Source of the DNA: Enterobacteriaceae bacterium
GTDB taxonomy: Bacteria; Pseudomonadota; Gammaproteobacteria; Enterobacterales; Enterobacteriaceae
Assembly: GCA_902363335.1 (NCBI GenBank)
Contig: CABIZV010000006.1
Span: forward strand, 1 to 64,000
Length of the DNA: 64,000 nucleotides
Direction: 5' to 3'
Shown: positions 16,056 to 24,304 of the stretch, in pieces
How the letters are laid out: each line of letters starts with the position of its first letter
Position numbering within the stretch: position 1 is the first letter of the stretch
Notes under the pieces: model-generated
Told to the model about the DNA's origin: nothing
Database searches by the model: none
Seen by the model: only the letters and a program-made list of their open reading frames with translations
Translations under genes and position numbers: made by a program

Positions 16056-19000
16056 TTAGTCAAACTCCAGTTCCACCTGCTCCGAACCGATGAGGCCACG
16101 CAAATCGTTGAGTAAACGATCGCTCGGAGAGACACGCCAGGTTGCACCGAAACGCAACCGCGCACGTGCATCCGCCCTCTGATAGTAGAGATGTACTGGA
16201 ATGGTTCCCGAACGATGGGGTTCCAGAGACTGACGGAGTCGGTTTAAAAGCTGGTCATCAATTTGCCTGTCCGTCAGCGAGATAGCAAGCCCGCGAGCGT
16301 ATTTTTCCCGGGCTTCGTCAATGTCCATCACTTCGCGGGCCATCATTTTAAGGCCGCCGCTGAAGTCATCAAAGCTGACTTGTCCGCTGACGATAAGTAT
16401 GCGGTCGTTTTCCAGCAGATGCTGGTATTTTTCCAGGGCTTCGGTGAATAGCATCACCTCTAGCCGTCCGGATCGATCATCCAACGTACAGATGCCGATA
16501 CGATTGCCTCGCTTGGTGACCATAACCCTTGAGGCAATCACGAGCCCCGCAGCCGTGGTCACTTTACCACGTTCTGTCGGGTGCATGTCTTTTAGGCGAT
16601 AGCCTCCGACATAGCGCTCAATTTCTTTCAGGTACTGGTTAATCGGGTGACCCGTTAAGTATAACCCTAACGTTTCCCGCTCACCTTCCAGTACCGTGTG
16701 TTCAGGCCAGGGCATACAGTTAGCATATGACTGCTCTATCTGCTCTGGTTCTTCGGCTAATACGCCGAACATATCCGCCTGGCCGATGGCTTCCGCTTTC
16801 GCATGCTGGTCGGCGGCTTTTAACGCATCGCCCAGTGAATTCATCAGCGCCGCACGGTGCGGCCCGAGCCTGTCGAAAGCGCCAGACATAATCAGCTTTT
16901 CGAGCACCCGGCGGTTAAGCTTTTTGGTGTCGGTACGCGCGCAAAGGTCAAACAACTCGCGGAAATAGCCGCCGTTATTACGCGCTTCAATGATGGCTTC
17001 AATGGGGCCTTCACCGACGCCTTTAATCGCGCCGATACCATACACGATTTCCCCGTCCTGATTCACGTGGAAATGATATAAACCGGAATTGATATCTGGC
17101 GGCAATATTTTCAGCCCCATCCGCCAGCACTCATCGACCAGCCCCACCACCTTCTCGGTGTTGTCCATATCAGCGGTCATTACCGCCGCCATAAACTCAG
17201 CCGGATAGTGCGCTTTCAGCCACAGCGTCTGGTAAGACACCAGCGCGTAGGCCGCGGAGTGAGATTTGTTAAACCCGTAACCGGCGAATTTTTCCACCAG
17301 GTCAAAGATTTTCATCGCCAGCTCGCCGTCTACACCGCGGCTCTTCGCACCTTCTTCAAAGGTTCCGCGCTGCTTGGCCATCTCTTCGGGCTTTTTCTTA
17401 CCCATCGCACGACGCAACATATCCGCGCCGCCAAGAGTATAACCAGAAAGCTCCTGGGCAATCTGCATAACCTGTTCCTGGTACAGGATAATGCCATAGG
17501 TTGGCTCCAGCACCGGCTTCAGACATTCATGCTGCCACTGGACATCCGGGTAAGAGATCTCTTCACGCCCGTGCTTACGGTCGATAAAGTTATCTACCAT
17601 CCCCGACTGTAGCGGGCCCGGGCGGAATAGCGCCACCAGGGCAATCATATCTTCGAAGCAGTCAGGCTGCAGACGTTTAATCAGATCTTTCATGCCGCGC
17701 GATTCAAGCTGGAAGACCGCGGTGGTTTCCGAGCGTTGCAGCATGTCGAAGCTTTTCTTATCGTCCAGCGGGATAGCGGCGATATCAAGCGGTGGCTCGC
17801 CGTTGCGCTCACGGCGGGCGTTTATCATCTCGAGCGCCCAGTTAATGATGGTGAGCGTTCGCAGACCGAGGAAGTCAAACTTCACCAGCCCCGCATATTC
17901 CACGTCGTTTTTATCAAACTGAGTGACCGGGTGCAGCCCCTGTTCATCACAGTACAGCGGCGCGAAATCGGTGATTTTGGTCGGTGCGATAACCACGCCA
18001 CCGGCGTGTTTACCAGCGTTTCGGGTAACGCCTTCCAGCTTACGCGCCATATCAATCAGCGCGCGAACCTCTTCATCCGCCTCGTAAATTTCCGGCAACT
18101 GCGGTTCGGCTTCAAAGGCTTTCGCCAGCGTCATGCCCGGATCGGGCGGCACCAGTTTGGAGATCCTATCAACAAACCCGTACGGATGTCCCAGTACGCG
18201 GCCCACGTCACGGATAACCGCTTTCGCCGCCATGGTACCGAAGGTAATAATCTGTGATACCGCATCGCGACCGTACATTTCCGCCACGTGATCGATAACC
18301 TGATCGCGTTTCTCCATACAGAAGTCAACGTCAAAGTCGGGCATCGAAACACGTTCCGGGTTCAGGAAGCGTTCGAACAGCAGGTCGAATTCCAGCGGAT
18401 CGAGGTCGGTAATTTTCAACGCATAGGCGACCAGCGAGCCCGCACCGGAACCACGCCCCGGCCCTACCGGCACGCCGTTATCCTTCGACCACTGGATAAA
18501 TTCCATCACGATCAGGAAGTAGCCCGGGAACCCCATCTGGTTGATAACTTTGAGTTCAATCTCCAGGCGCTCATCGTACGGCGGGCGCTTCTCGGCGCGT
18601 ACTGCCGGATCGGGAAACAGGAATTCAAGGCGTTCCTCCAGACCTTCGCGCGATTTGGCCACGAGGAAATCCTCAGTAGTCATATCACCGGTCGGGAACT
18701 GCGGCAGGAAGTATTCGCCTAAGCGCACCGTGACGTTACAACGCTTGGCAATCTCAACGCTGTTTTCCAGCGCTTCCGGGATGTCGGAGAACAGCTCGCA
18801 CATCTCGTCTTCGCTACGCATGTATTGTTGCGGGGAGTAGTTACGCGGGCGTTTAGGATCGTCGAGGGTGAAACCGTCGTGGATAGCCACGCGAATTTCA
18901 TGAGCGTCGAAATCACCCGGCTCAAGGAAGCGGACATCGTTAGTCGCAACCACCGGCAGGCCACGCGCTTGCGCAAGGCGTACCGCCGCATGCAGGTAAT

Positions 19001-19538
19001 TCTCTTCGTCCTGGCGACCGGTTCGAATAAGCTCAAGGAAGTAGGCGTTTGGGAAGTGCTCTTCGTAAAACTCAGCGCATTGTTCAACCAGCGCCATGTT
19101 GCCACGAATTAATGCGCGACCTACGTCACCCATCCGCGCGCCGGAGAGCAAAATCAGCCCTTCTTTTAATTCAATCAACCAGTCACGGTCGATGATTGGC
19201 CCCGCCGCGCCGTAACCGCGCTGGTAGGCTTTCGAGATGAGCAACGTCAGATTCTGATAGCCAACGTTATTTGCCGCCAGCACCGTTAACTGGGTGAGCT
19301 CATCACCGAAAAGTTCGCTCTGGACGTGAAAGTCGGCACCGACAATCGGTTTAATCCCGGCACCATGCCCCGCTCCGTAGAACTTCACCAGGCCGCAGAG
19401 GTTGGTAAAATCGGTGATCGCCAGCGCAGGCATGCCTAACGCGGCCGCCTTTTTTACCAGCGGCCCGGTTTTCGCCAGCCCATCGATCATGGAGTAGTCG
19501 CTGTGCACCCGCAGGTGCACGAAACGTGGTTCAGCCAT
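16056..19538 (-). CDS. dnaE: DNA polymerase III subunit alpha
   Basis: The 1160-residue replicative polymerase, same length as E. coli DnaE. It has an N-terminal PHP domain (LRVHSDYSMIDG), the C-family polymerase palm with the catalytic Asp pair in PDFDVDFCMEK, fingers, a beta-binding and helix-hairpin-helix region, and a C-terminal OB and tau-binding region. It acts in the Pol III core with epsilon and theta. It lies between rnhB and accA in the same orientation. Confidence 0.98.
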   Translation of the reverse strand: MAEPRFVHLRVHSDYSMIDGLAKTGPLVKKAAALGMPALAITDFTNLCGLVKFYGAGHGAGIKPIVGADFHVQSELFGDELTQLTVLAANNVGYQNLTLLISKAYQRGYGAAGPIIDRDWLIELKEGLILLSGARMGDVGRALIRGNMALVEQCAEFYEEHFPNAYFLELIRTGRQDEENYLHAAVRLAQARGLPVVATNDVRFLEPGDFDAHEIRVAIHDGFTLDDPKRPRNYSPQQYMRSEDEMCELFSDIPEALENSVEIAKRCNVTVRLGEYFLPQFPTGDMTTEDFLVAKSREGLEERLEFLFPDPAVRAEKRPPYDERLEIELKVINQMGFPGYFLIVMEFIQWSKDNGVPVGPGRGSGAGSLVAYALKITDLDPLEFDLLFERFLNPERVSMPDFDVDFCMEKRDQVIDHVAEMYGRDAVSQIITFGTMAAKAVIRDVGRVLGHPYGFVDRISKLVPPDPGMTLAKAFEAEPQLPEIYEADEEVRALIDMARKLEGVTRNAGKHAGGVVIAPTKITDFAPLYCDEQGLHPVTQFDKNDVEYAGLVKFDFLGLRTLTIINWALEMINARRERNGEPPLDIAAIPLDDKKSFDMLQRSETTAVFQLESRGMKDLIKRLQPDCFEDMIALVALFRPGPLQSGMVDNFIDRKHGREEISYPDVQWQHECLKPVLEPTYGIILYQEQVMQIAQELSGYTLGGADMLRRAMGKKKPEEMAKQRGTFEEGAKSRGVDGELAMKIFDLVEKFAGYGFNKSHSAAYALVSYQTLWLKAHYPAEFMAAVMTADMDNTEKVVGLVDECWRMGLKILPPDINSGLYHFHVNQDGEIVYGIGAIKGVGEGPIEAIIEARNNGGYFRELFDLCARTDTKKLNRRVLEKLIMSGAFDRLGPHRAALMNSLGDALKAADQHAKAEAIGQADMFGVLAEEPEQIEQSYANCMPWPEHTVLEGERETLGLYLTGHPINQYLKEIERYVGGYRLKDMHPTERGKVTTAAGLVIASRVMVTKRGNRIGICTLDDRSGRLEVMLFTEALEKYQHLLENDRILIVSGQVSFDDFSGGLKMMAREVMDIDEAREKYARGLAISLTDRQIDDQLLNRLRQSLEPHRSGTIPVHLYYQRADARARLRFGATWRVSPSDRLLNDLRGLIGSEQVELEFD

Positions 19539-19573
19539 TTTTAAATTCCGGTTTACTTATCTCGGTACGAATA

Positions 19574-20170
19574 TCAGGACATCAGTCCCAGTACGCGTTT
19601 GACGGGAGCAAAACTGCGTCGATGATGCTCGGTAGCGCCATATTGCGCCAGCGCGTCAAGATGGAAAGCGGTCGGGTAGCCTTTATGTTTGGCAAAGCCA
19701 TATTGCGGAAGCACGCTGTCTAGCTCAGCCATTTCGGCATCACGCGTGACTTTAGCGAGAATCGACGCGGCGCTGATTTCGGCGACACGGCTATCTCCCT
19801 TAACGACCGCCATTGACGGCATAGGCAACGCCGGGCAGCGGTTGCCGTCGATAAGCACATATTCCGGCGCAATCGACAGTCCCGCGACGGCGCGCTGCAT
19901 CGCCAGCATGGTGGCGTGCAAAATATTCAGTTCATCGATTTCATGCGGCTCTGCGCGACCAAGACTCCAGCATAACGCTTTGTCCTTGATTTCGTCGAAC
20001 AGCGCCAGGCGGCGTTTTTCACTCAACTTTTTTGAGTCATTCAGCCCGATAATCGGGCGCGTCGGATCGAGAATCACCGCCGCCGTGACGACAGCACCCA
20101 CCAGAGGGCCACGACCAACTTCATCGACACCGGCGACTAAATGGGTATGAGGATAAACAAATTCAATCAT
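19574..20170 (-). CDS. rnhB: Ribonuclease HII
   Basis: A 198-residue type 2 RNase H that cuts 5' of ribonucleotides in DNA-RNA hybrids. The DEVGRG metal-binding motif is at residues 16-21 (VDEVGRGPLVG). The start overlaps the lpxB stop by 4 bp, and dnaE follows 35 bp downstream. Same length as the E. coli protein. Confidence 0.97.
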   Translation of the reverse strand: MIEFVYPHTHLVAGVDEVGRGPLVGAVVTAAVILDPTRPIIGLNDSKKLSEKRRLALFDEIKDKALCWSLGRAEPHEIDELNILHATMLAMQRAVAGLSIAPEYVLIDGNRCPALPMPSMAVVKGDSRVAEISAASILAKVTRDAEMAELDSVLPQYGFAKHKGYPTAFHLDALAQYGATEHHRRSFAPVKRVLGLMS

Positions 20171-21315
20171 TGTGCTAGCTCCAGCACCGCATCAGCAGCC
20201 TGTTCATCGGCGTTGCAGCGAATTTGCAGGTGCAGTTCGCGGAACGTGTCATGCATCGCATGGCTGGTTTTACCGTTCGCCAACAGCGGCTGTAGCGCCT
20301 CGGCAAGCAGCTGTGGCTGACATTCGTCCTGCAACAACTCTTTGACCAGTTCGCGACCGGCCAGCAGGTTCGGCAAAGAAACGTAGTCGGTCTTGACCAG
20401 ACGTTTTGCCAACCAGAAGGTAAAAGGCTTCATGCGATAGCCGACGACCATTGGACATTTCGCCAGCATGCATTCCAGCGCCGCCGTACCGGAGGCTAGC
20501 AGCGCCGCATCGCTTGCGATCATCGCTTCACGCGCCATGCCGTCCAGCATATGCACCGGCAGTTCAGGTGCCACTTCGGCTTTGATACGTTCAAACTGTT
20601 CGCGGCGTTTCGCGTTCACCAGCGGAACCACGACTTCGAGGTCAGGGTATTGCTGGCGTAACAGCTGCGCGGTTTTTAAAAAGTCAGCGCTGAGCATTTC
20701 CACTTCGGCACCACGGCTGCCAGGCAGCATCGCCAGACAGTGGACATCGTGGGCAATACCCAGCGTATCTCTCGCCGCATTTTTATCTGGGTCCAACGGC
20801 ATGGCATCCGCCATGGTATGACCGATAAAACGGCAAGGGACGTTAAATTTGTCGTAAAACGCTTTTTCAAAAGGCAGAAAAGCCAGCACCATATTGGTGG
20901 ATCTGCCAATTTTGAAGACGCGTTTCTGGCGCCAGGCCCAAACGGACGGGCTGACATAATGGATGGTTTTGATCCCCTGCGCCTTAAGGTTACCTTCAAG
21001 CGTGATATTGAAATCGGGGGCATCAATGCCGACAAAGACGTCGGGCTTGAGATCGGTGAAACGTCGGGTCAGGTCGGCGCGAATATGCAGTAAACGACGC
21101 AGTCGTCCCAGCACTTCAACAATCCCCATCACCGCCAGTTCTTCCATTTCGTACCAGGCTTCGCAACCTTCGGCCTGCATAAGCGGGCCTGCAACGCCGA
21201 CAAAACGTGCGTTGGGCACCCGCGCTTTAAGGGCGCGGATAAGACCTGCACCAAGAATATCGCCGGAGGTTTCTCCGGCGACCAGGGCAATCGTTAAAGG
21301 ACGCTGCGAAGTCAT
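20167..21315 (-). CDS. lpxB: Lipid-A-disaccharide synthase
   Basis: A 382-residue GT19 glycosyltransferase that condenses UDP-2,3-diacyl-GlcN with lipid X to form the lipid A disaccharide (peripheral inner membrane). The family N-terminus (IALVAGETSGDILGAGLI) and the C-terminal nucleotide-binding half (LPGSRGAEV...) are intact. It overlaps lpxA by 1 nt and rnhB by 4 nt, so it is tightly coupled. Confidence 0.97.
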   Translation of the reverse strand: MTSQRPLTIALVAGETSGDILGAGLIRALKARVPNARFVGVAGPLMQAEGCEAWYEMEELAVMGIVEVLGRLRRLLHIRADLTRRFTDLKPDVFVGIDAPDFNITLEGNLKAQGIKTIHYVSPSVWAWRQKRVFKIGRSTNMVLAFLPFEKAFYDKFNVPCRFIGHTMADAMPLDPDKNAARDTLGIAHDVHCLAMLPGSRGAEVEMLSADFLKTAQLLRQQYPDLEVVVPLVNAKRREQFERIKAEVAPELPVHMLDGMAREAMIASDAALLASGTAALECMLAKCPMVVGYRMKPFTFWLAKRLVKTDYVSLPNLLAGRELVKELLQDECQPQLLAEALQPLLANGKTSHAMHDTFRELHLQIRCNADEQAADAVLELAQ

Positions 21316-22103
21316 TAACGAATCAGGCCACGCGTAGAGCGGGCAAAGAAATCGCTAAATGGCTGAACTTCCGGGTGTTGCTTCGCCAGCTCGGCGATTT
21401 CCGGTTTTGCTTCGTCCAGTGTTTTGCCGCTGCGGTACAACGCTTTATAAGCATTGCGGATCGCGGTGATAGCCTCACGGCTGAAGCCGCGACGCTTCAG
21501 GCCTTCAATGTTGACGCCAAATGGTGTCGCATGGTTGCCCTGAGCAATAACGTACGGCGGAACGTCCTGAGCTACGCCCGAACAGCCGCCTACCATCACG
21601 TGTGAACCAATAATACAGAACTGGTGCACAGCGGTCATGCCGCCGATGATAACGAAATCATCAAGCGAAACGTGACCCGCGAGAGTAGCGTTATTGGCCA
21701 GGATACAGCGGTCACCTACGGTGCAATCATGCGCCACGTGGGCGTTGATCATCAGCAGGTTATCGCTGCCCACCTTCGTCAATCCACCGCCCTGTTCTGT
21801 GCCACGGTGAATGGTGACGCTTTCGCGGATGCGGTTGCGATCGCCAATTTCCACGCGGGTCGGTTCGCCAGCATACTTAAGATCCTGGTTAACTTCCCCA
21901 ATAGAGGCGAACTGATAGATCTCGTTATCCCGGCCAATTTTAGTATGACCGTTAACAACAACATGAGACTTCAGTACGGTACCTTCGCCAATTTCGACGT
22001 GAGGTCCCACAATACAAAACGGGCCAACGTGGGCGTTAGCACCGATAACGGCACCGTCTTCCACAATGGCGGTTGGATGGATAAAGGCGGTTTTATCAAT
22101 CAT
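21315..22103 (-). CDS. lpxA: UDP-N-acetylglucosamine acyltransferase
   Basis: A 262-residue left-handed beta-helix acyltransferase that puts the 3-hydroxymyristoyl chain on UDP-GlcNAc, the first step of lipid A synthesis. Hexapeptide repeats fill residues 1-about 190, with the catalytic His125 in AHVAHDC. A helical C-terminus follows. It lies 3 bp after fabZ and overlaps lpxB by 1 nt. Confidence 0.98.
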   Translation of the reverse strand: MIDKTAFIHPTAIVEDGAVIGANAHVGPFCIVGPHVEIGEGTVLKSHVVVNGHTKIGRDNEIYQFASIGEVNQDLKYAGEPTRVEIGDRNRIRESVTIHRGTEQGGGLTKVGSDNLLMINAHVAHDCTVGDRCILANNATLAGHVSLDDFVIIGGMTAVHQFCIIGSHVMVGGCSGVAQDVPPYVIAQGNHATPFGVNIEGLKRRGFSREAITAIRNAYKALYRSGKTLDEAKPEIAELAKQHPEVQPFSDFFARSTRGLIR

Positions 22104-22106
22104 GGA

Positions 22107-22562
22107 TTAGGACTCCCGGCTACGCGCGCACATCATCGTTGCTTCGCAAACCACTTTACCGTCAACCAGCGCAACGCCTTTAAAGCGAGTCAGGCCACGG
22201 CGGGTTTTCTCGAAGGTAACTTCCATAATCATTTGATCGCCTGGCACGACTGGACGCTTAAAGCGCGCTTCATCAATACCCGCAAAGTAATACAGCTCGC
22301 CTGGCTCCAGTTTACCGACGCTTTTAAACGCCAGGATACCAGTAGCCTGTGCCATCGCTTCCAGAATCAGCACGCCCGGTAAAATCGGCTTACCAGGGAA
22401 ATGCCCCTGGAAAAACGGCTCATTTACGGAAACATTTTTCACTGCGCGCAGAAAACGACCTTCTTCAAAATCCAGCACACGGTCTACCAGTAAGAATGGG
22501 AAACGGTGCGGCAGAAGTTCTAAAATCTCTTCAATGTGCAGAGTATGAGTGTCAGTAGTCAA
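22107..22562 (-). CDS. fabZ: 3-hydroxyacyl-[ACP] dehydratase
   Basis: A 151-residue hot-dog-fold dehydratase in fatty acid elongation. Catalytic His54 (QGHFPGKP) and Glu68 (LILEAMAQ) are at the E. coli positions. It competes with LpxA/LpxD for 3-hydroxymyristoyl-ACP, which explains its place inside the lpx cluster. Downstream of lpxD with a 101-bp spacer. Confidence 0.97.
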   Translation of the reverse strand: MTTDTHTLHIEEILELLPHRFPFLLVDRVLDFEEGRFLRAVKNVSVNEPFFQGHFPGKPILPGVLILEAMAQATGILAFKSVGKLEPGELYYFAGIDEARFKRPVVPGDQMIMEVTFEKTRRGLTRFKGVALVDGKVVCEATMMCARSRES

Positions 22563-22605
22563 AATACTCTTCCTGTCAAAATATACTAAGGGGCAATAAT
22601 AACAC

Positions 22606-22637
22606 GGCCTGCCGGATTACAAGAATACCGACAGGCC
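22606..22637 (-). terminator. Hairpin in the lpxD-fabZ spacer
   Basis: A 10-bp stem (GGCCTGCCGG with CCGACAGGCC, one wobble) and 12-nt loop lie in the spacer. There is no T-run, so it is more likely an mRNA stability or partial attenuation element inside the operon than a full stop. Confidence 0.45.
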
Positions 22638-22663
22638 GGAAATGAAATGCTCGAAAATGATGA

Positions 22664-23689
22664 TTAATCTTGATTATCAAGTTTGCGTTCAACTGCTTTC
22701 AAACGCTTGCTCATTTCACCAATATTCATCACGAGTGCAGCAGTTTTACGCCAGGCCTTATTCGGCTGCAGCGGGATACCTGACGAGTAAACGCCCGGTT
22801 CGGTAATAGGACGCATCACCATCCCCATACCGGTCACTGTCACTTTGTCGCAAATTTCCATATGACCGTTAATCACGCTGGCACCGCCAATCATGCAGTA
22901 ACGGCCAATTTTCAGGCTACCGGCCATGATAACACCGCCAGCAACGGCGGTATTGTCGCCAATCACCACGTTGTGCGCAATCTGGCATTGGTTATCAATG
23001 ATAACACCGTTACCGATCTGCGTATCGTCGAGTGCGCCACGGTCGATCGTGGTGCATGCACCGATCTCCACGCGGTCGCCAATGATCACGCGGCCAAGCT
23101 GAGGGATCTTCACCCAGTTGCCACGATCGTTGGCGTAGCCAAAACCATCAGAACCAATAACGGTGCTGGATTGGATCAGGCAATTCTCACCGATCTCGAC
23201 TTCGTGGTAAATGGTAACGTTCGCCCACAAGCGTGAACCGGCACCAATTTTTGTTTTCTTACCAACGAAACACCCCGCCCCAATCACAACGTTATCGCCA
23301 AGCACAACGTCAGATTCAATCACGGCGTTCGCGCCAATTGAAACGTTGTTACCAAGCGTTGCGGTCGGGCTGACCACCGCGCTCGGAGCGATATCCTGCG
23401 CCGGTTGTGGCGTGGTATCTAAAATTTGAGCCATACGTGCGTAAGTCAGGTAGGGATTCTTCACTACCAGCGCAGCGCCTTTGGCAAAAGGCAGTAAATC
23501 TTGCGTCAGAACAATCGCCGACGCTTCGCAAGCGGACAGATGATCACGATACTTGGGATTGACCAGGAACGTGATATGACCCGCCTTAGCGGATTGCATG
23601 GACGCGACAGCGGTGATGACGAGATCGCCATCACCGTGTAATTCCGCATCCAACTGCTGAGCTAAATCAGCCAGTCGAATTGAAGGCAT
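22664..23689 (-). CDS. lpxD: UDP-3-O-(3-hydroxymyristoyl)glucosamine N-acyltransferase
   Basis: A 341-residue trimeric acyltransferase for the third step of lipid A synthesis. It has an N-terminal uridine-binding domain (about 1-100), a left-handed beta-helix of hexapeptide repeats (about 100-310, with the HNVVIGDNTAVAGGV stretch carrying the catalytic-His region) and a C-terminal helix. It starts 3 bp after the skp stop. Confidence 0.98.
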   Translation of the reverse strand: MPSIRLADLAQQLDAELHGDGDLVITAVASMQSAKAGHITFLVNPKYRDHLSACEASAIVLTQDLLPFAKGAALVVKNPYLTYARMAQILDTTPQPAQDIAPSAVVSPTATLGNNVSIGANAVIESDVVLGDNVVIGAGCFVGKKTKIGAGSRLWANVTIYHEVEIGENCLIQSSTVIGSDGFGYANDRGNWVKIPQLGRVIIGDRVEIGACTTIDRGALDDTQIGNGVIIDNQCQIAHNVVIGDNTAVAGGVIMAGSLKIGRYCMIGGASVINGHMEICDKVTVTGMGMVMRPITEPGVYSSGIPLQPNKAWRKTAALVMNIGEMSKRLKAVERKLDNQD

Positions 23690-23692
23690 TAC

Positions 23693-24178
23693 TTATTTAA
23701 CCTGTTTCAGTACATCAGCGGTGATATCTTTTACATCGCTGCTGTTGAAGGCAACGGCGTTAGCGTCAACCACCAGGTCAATGCTCTGACTTGCAGCAAC
23801 GGATTTCACAGCAGTCTGGATACGGGTAACCAGTTTGCCACGTTCATCGTTGGTACGACGCTGACGATCCTGTTCAAAAGCCTGTGCTTTCTGAGAGAAA
23901 GTCTGACGCTGAGCGGCAATGTCTTTTTCCAGCTTGGTACGATCGCTACCCGCTTTCATAGACTGCAGACGCTGCATTTTAGACTGCAGGTCGCCTTCCA
24001 TACGCTGGAGTTCGCTAGCACGGCCTTTGAATTCGTTTTCCAGGGTGTTGGAAACGCCGGTTTTCTGTGCAACTTGCTGGAACAGGCTGCCCATATTAAC
24101 AATTGCAATTTTATCTGCTGCCTGAGCAGATGCGGCCATTGCTAAACCCAGACCCGCTGCGACTAACCACTTTTTCAC
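23693..24178 (-). CDS. skp: Periplasmic chaperone Skp
   Basis: A 161-residue trimeric jellyfish-shaped holdase that carries unfolded outer-membrane proteins to BamA. The signal peptide is cut after AQA (residue 20). The helical tentacles (about 45-135) are rich in Gln, Lys and Arg. The start is taken as the GTG at 24178 (GGAG upstream), which gives the E. coli length; the open frame runs further upstream but without homology. It follows bamA by 126 bp. Confidence 0.96.
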   Translation of the reverse strand: MKKWLVAAGLGLAMAASAQAADKIAIVNMGSLFQQVAQKTGVSNTLENEFKGRASELQRMEGDLQSKMQRLQSMKAGSDRTKLEKDIAAQRQTFSQKAQAFEQDRQRRTNDERGKLVTRIQTAVKSVAASQSIDLVVDANAVAFNSSDVKDITADVLKQVK

Positions 24179-24304
24179 AATAATACTCCTTACCATCCCA
24201 TATGTACCCGAAGGTACTGTTCTTTTGGTGGCCCGGAGGCCACCTGACGCTATGCCTAATGTCAGCAAAACTGCACTGAACACGCATTCCTTTGCAATGA
24301 GCAA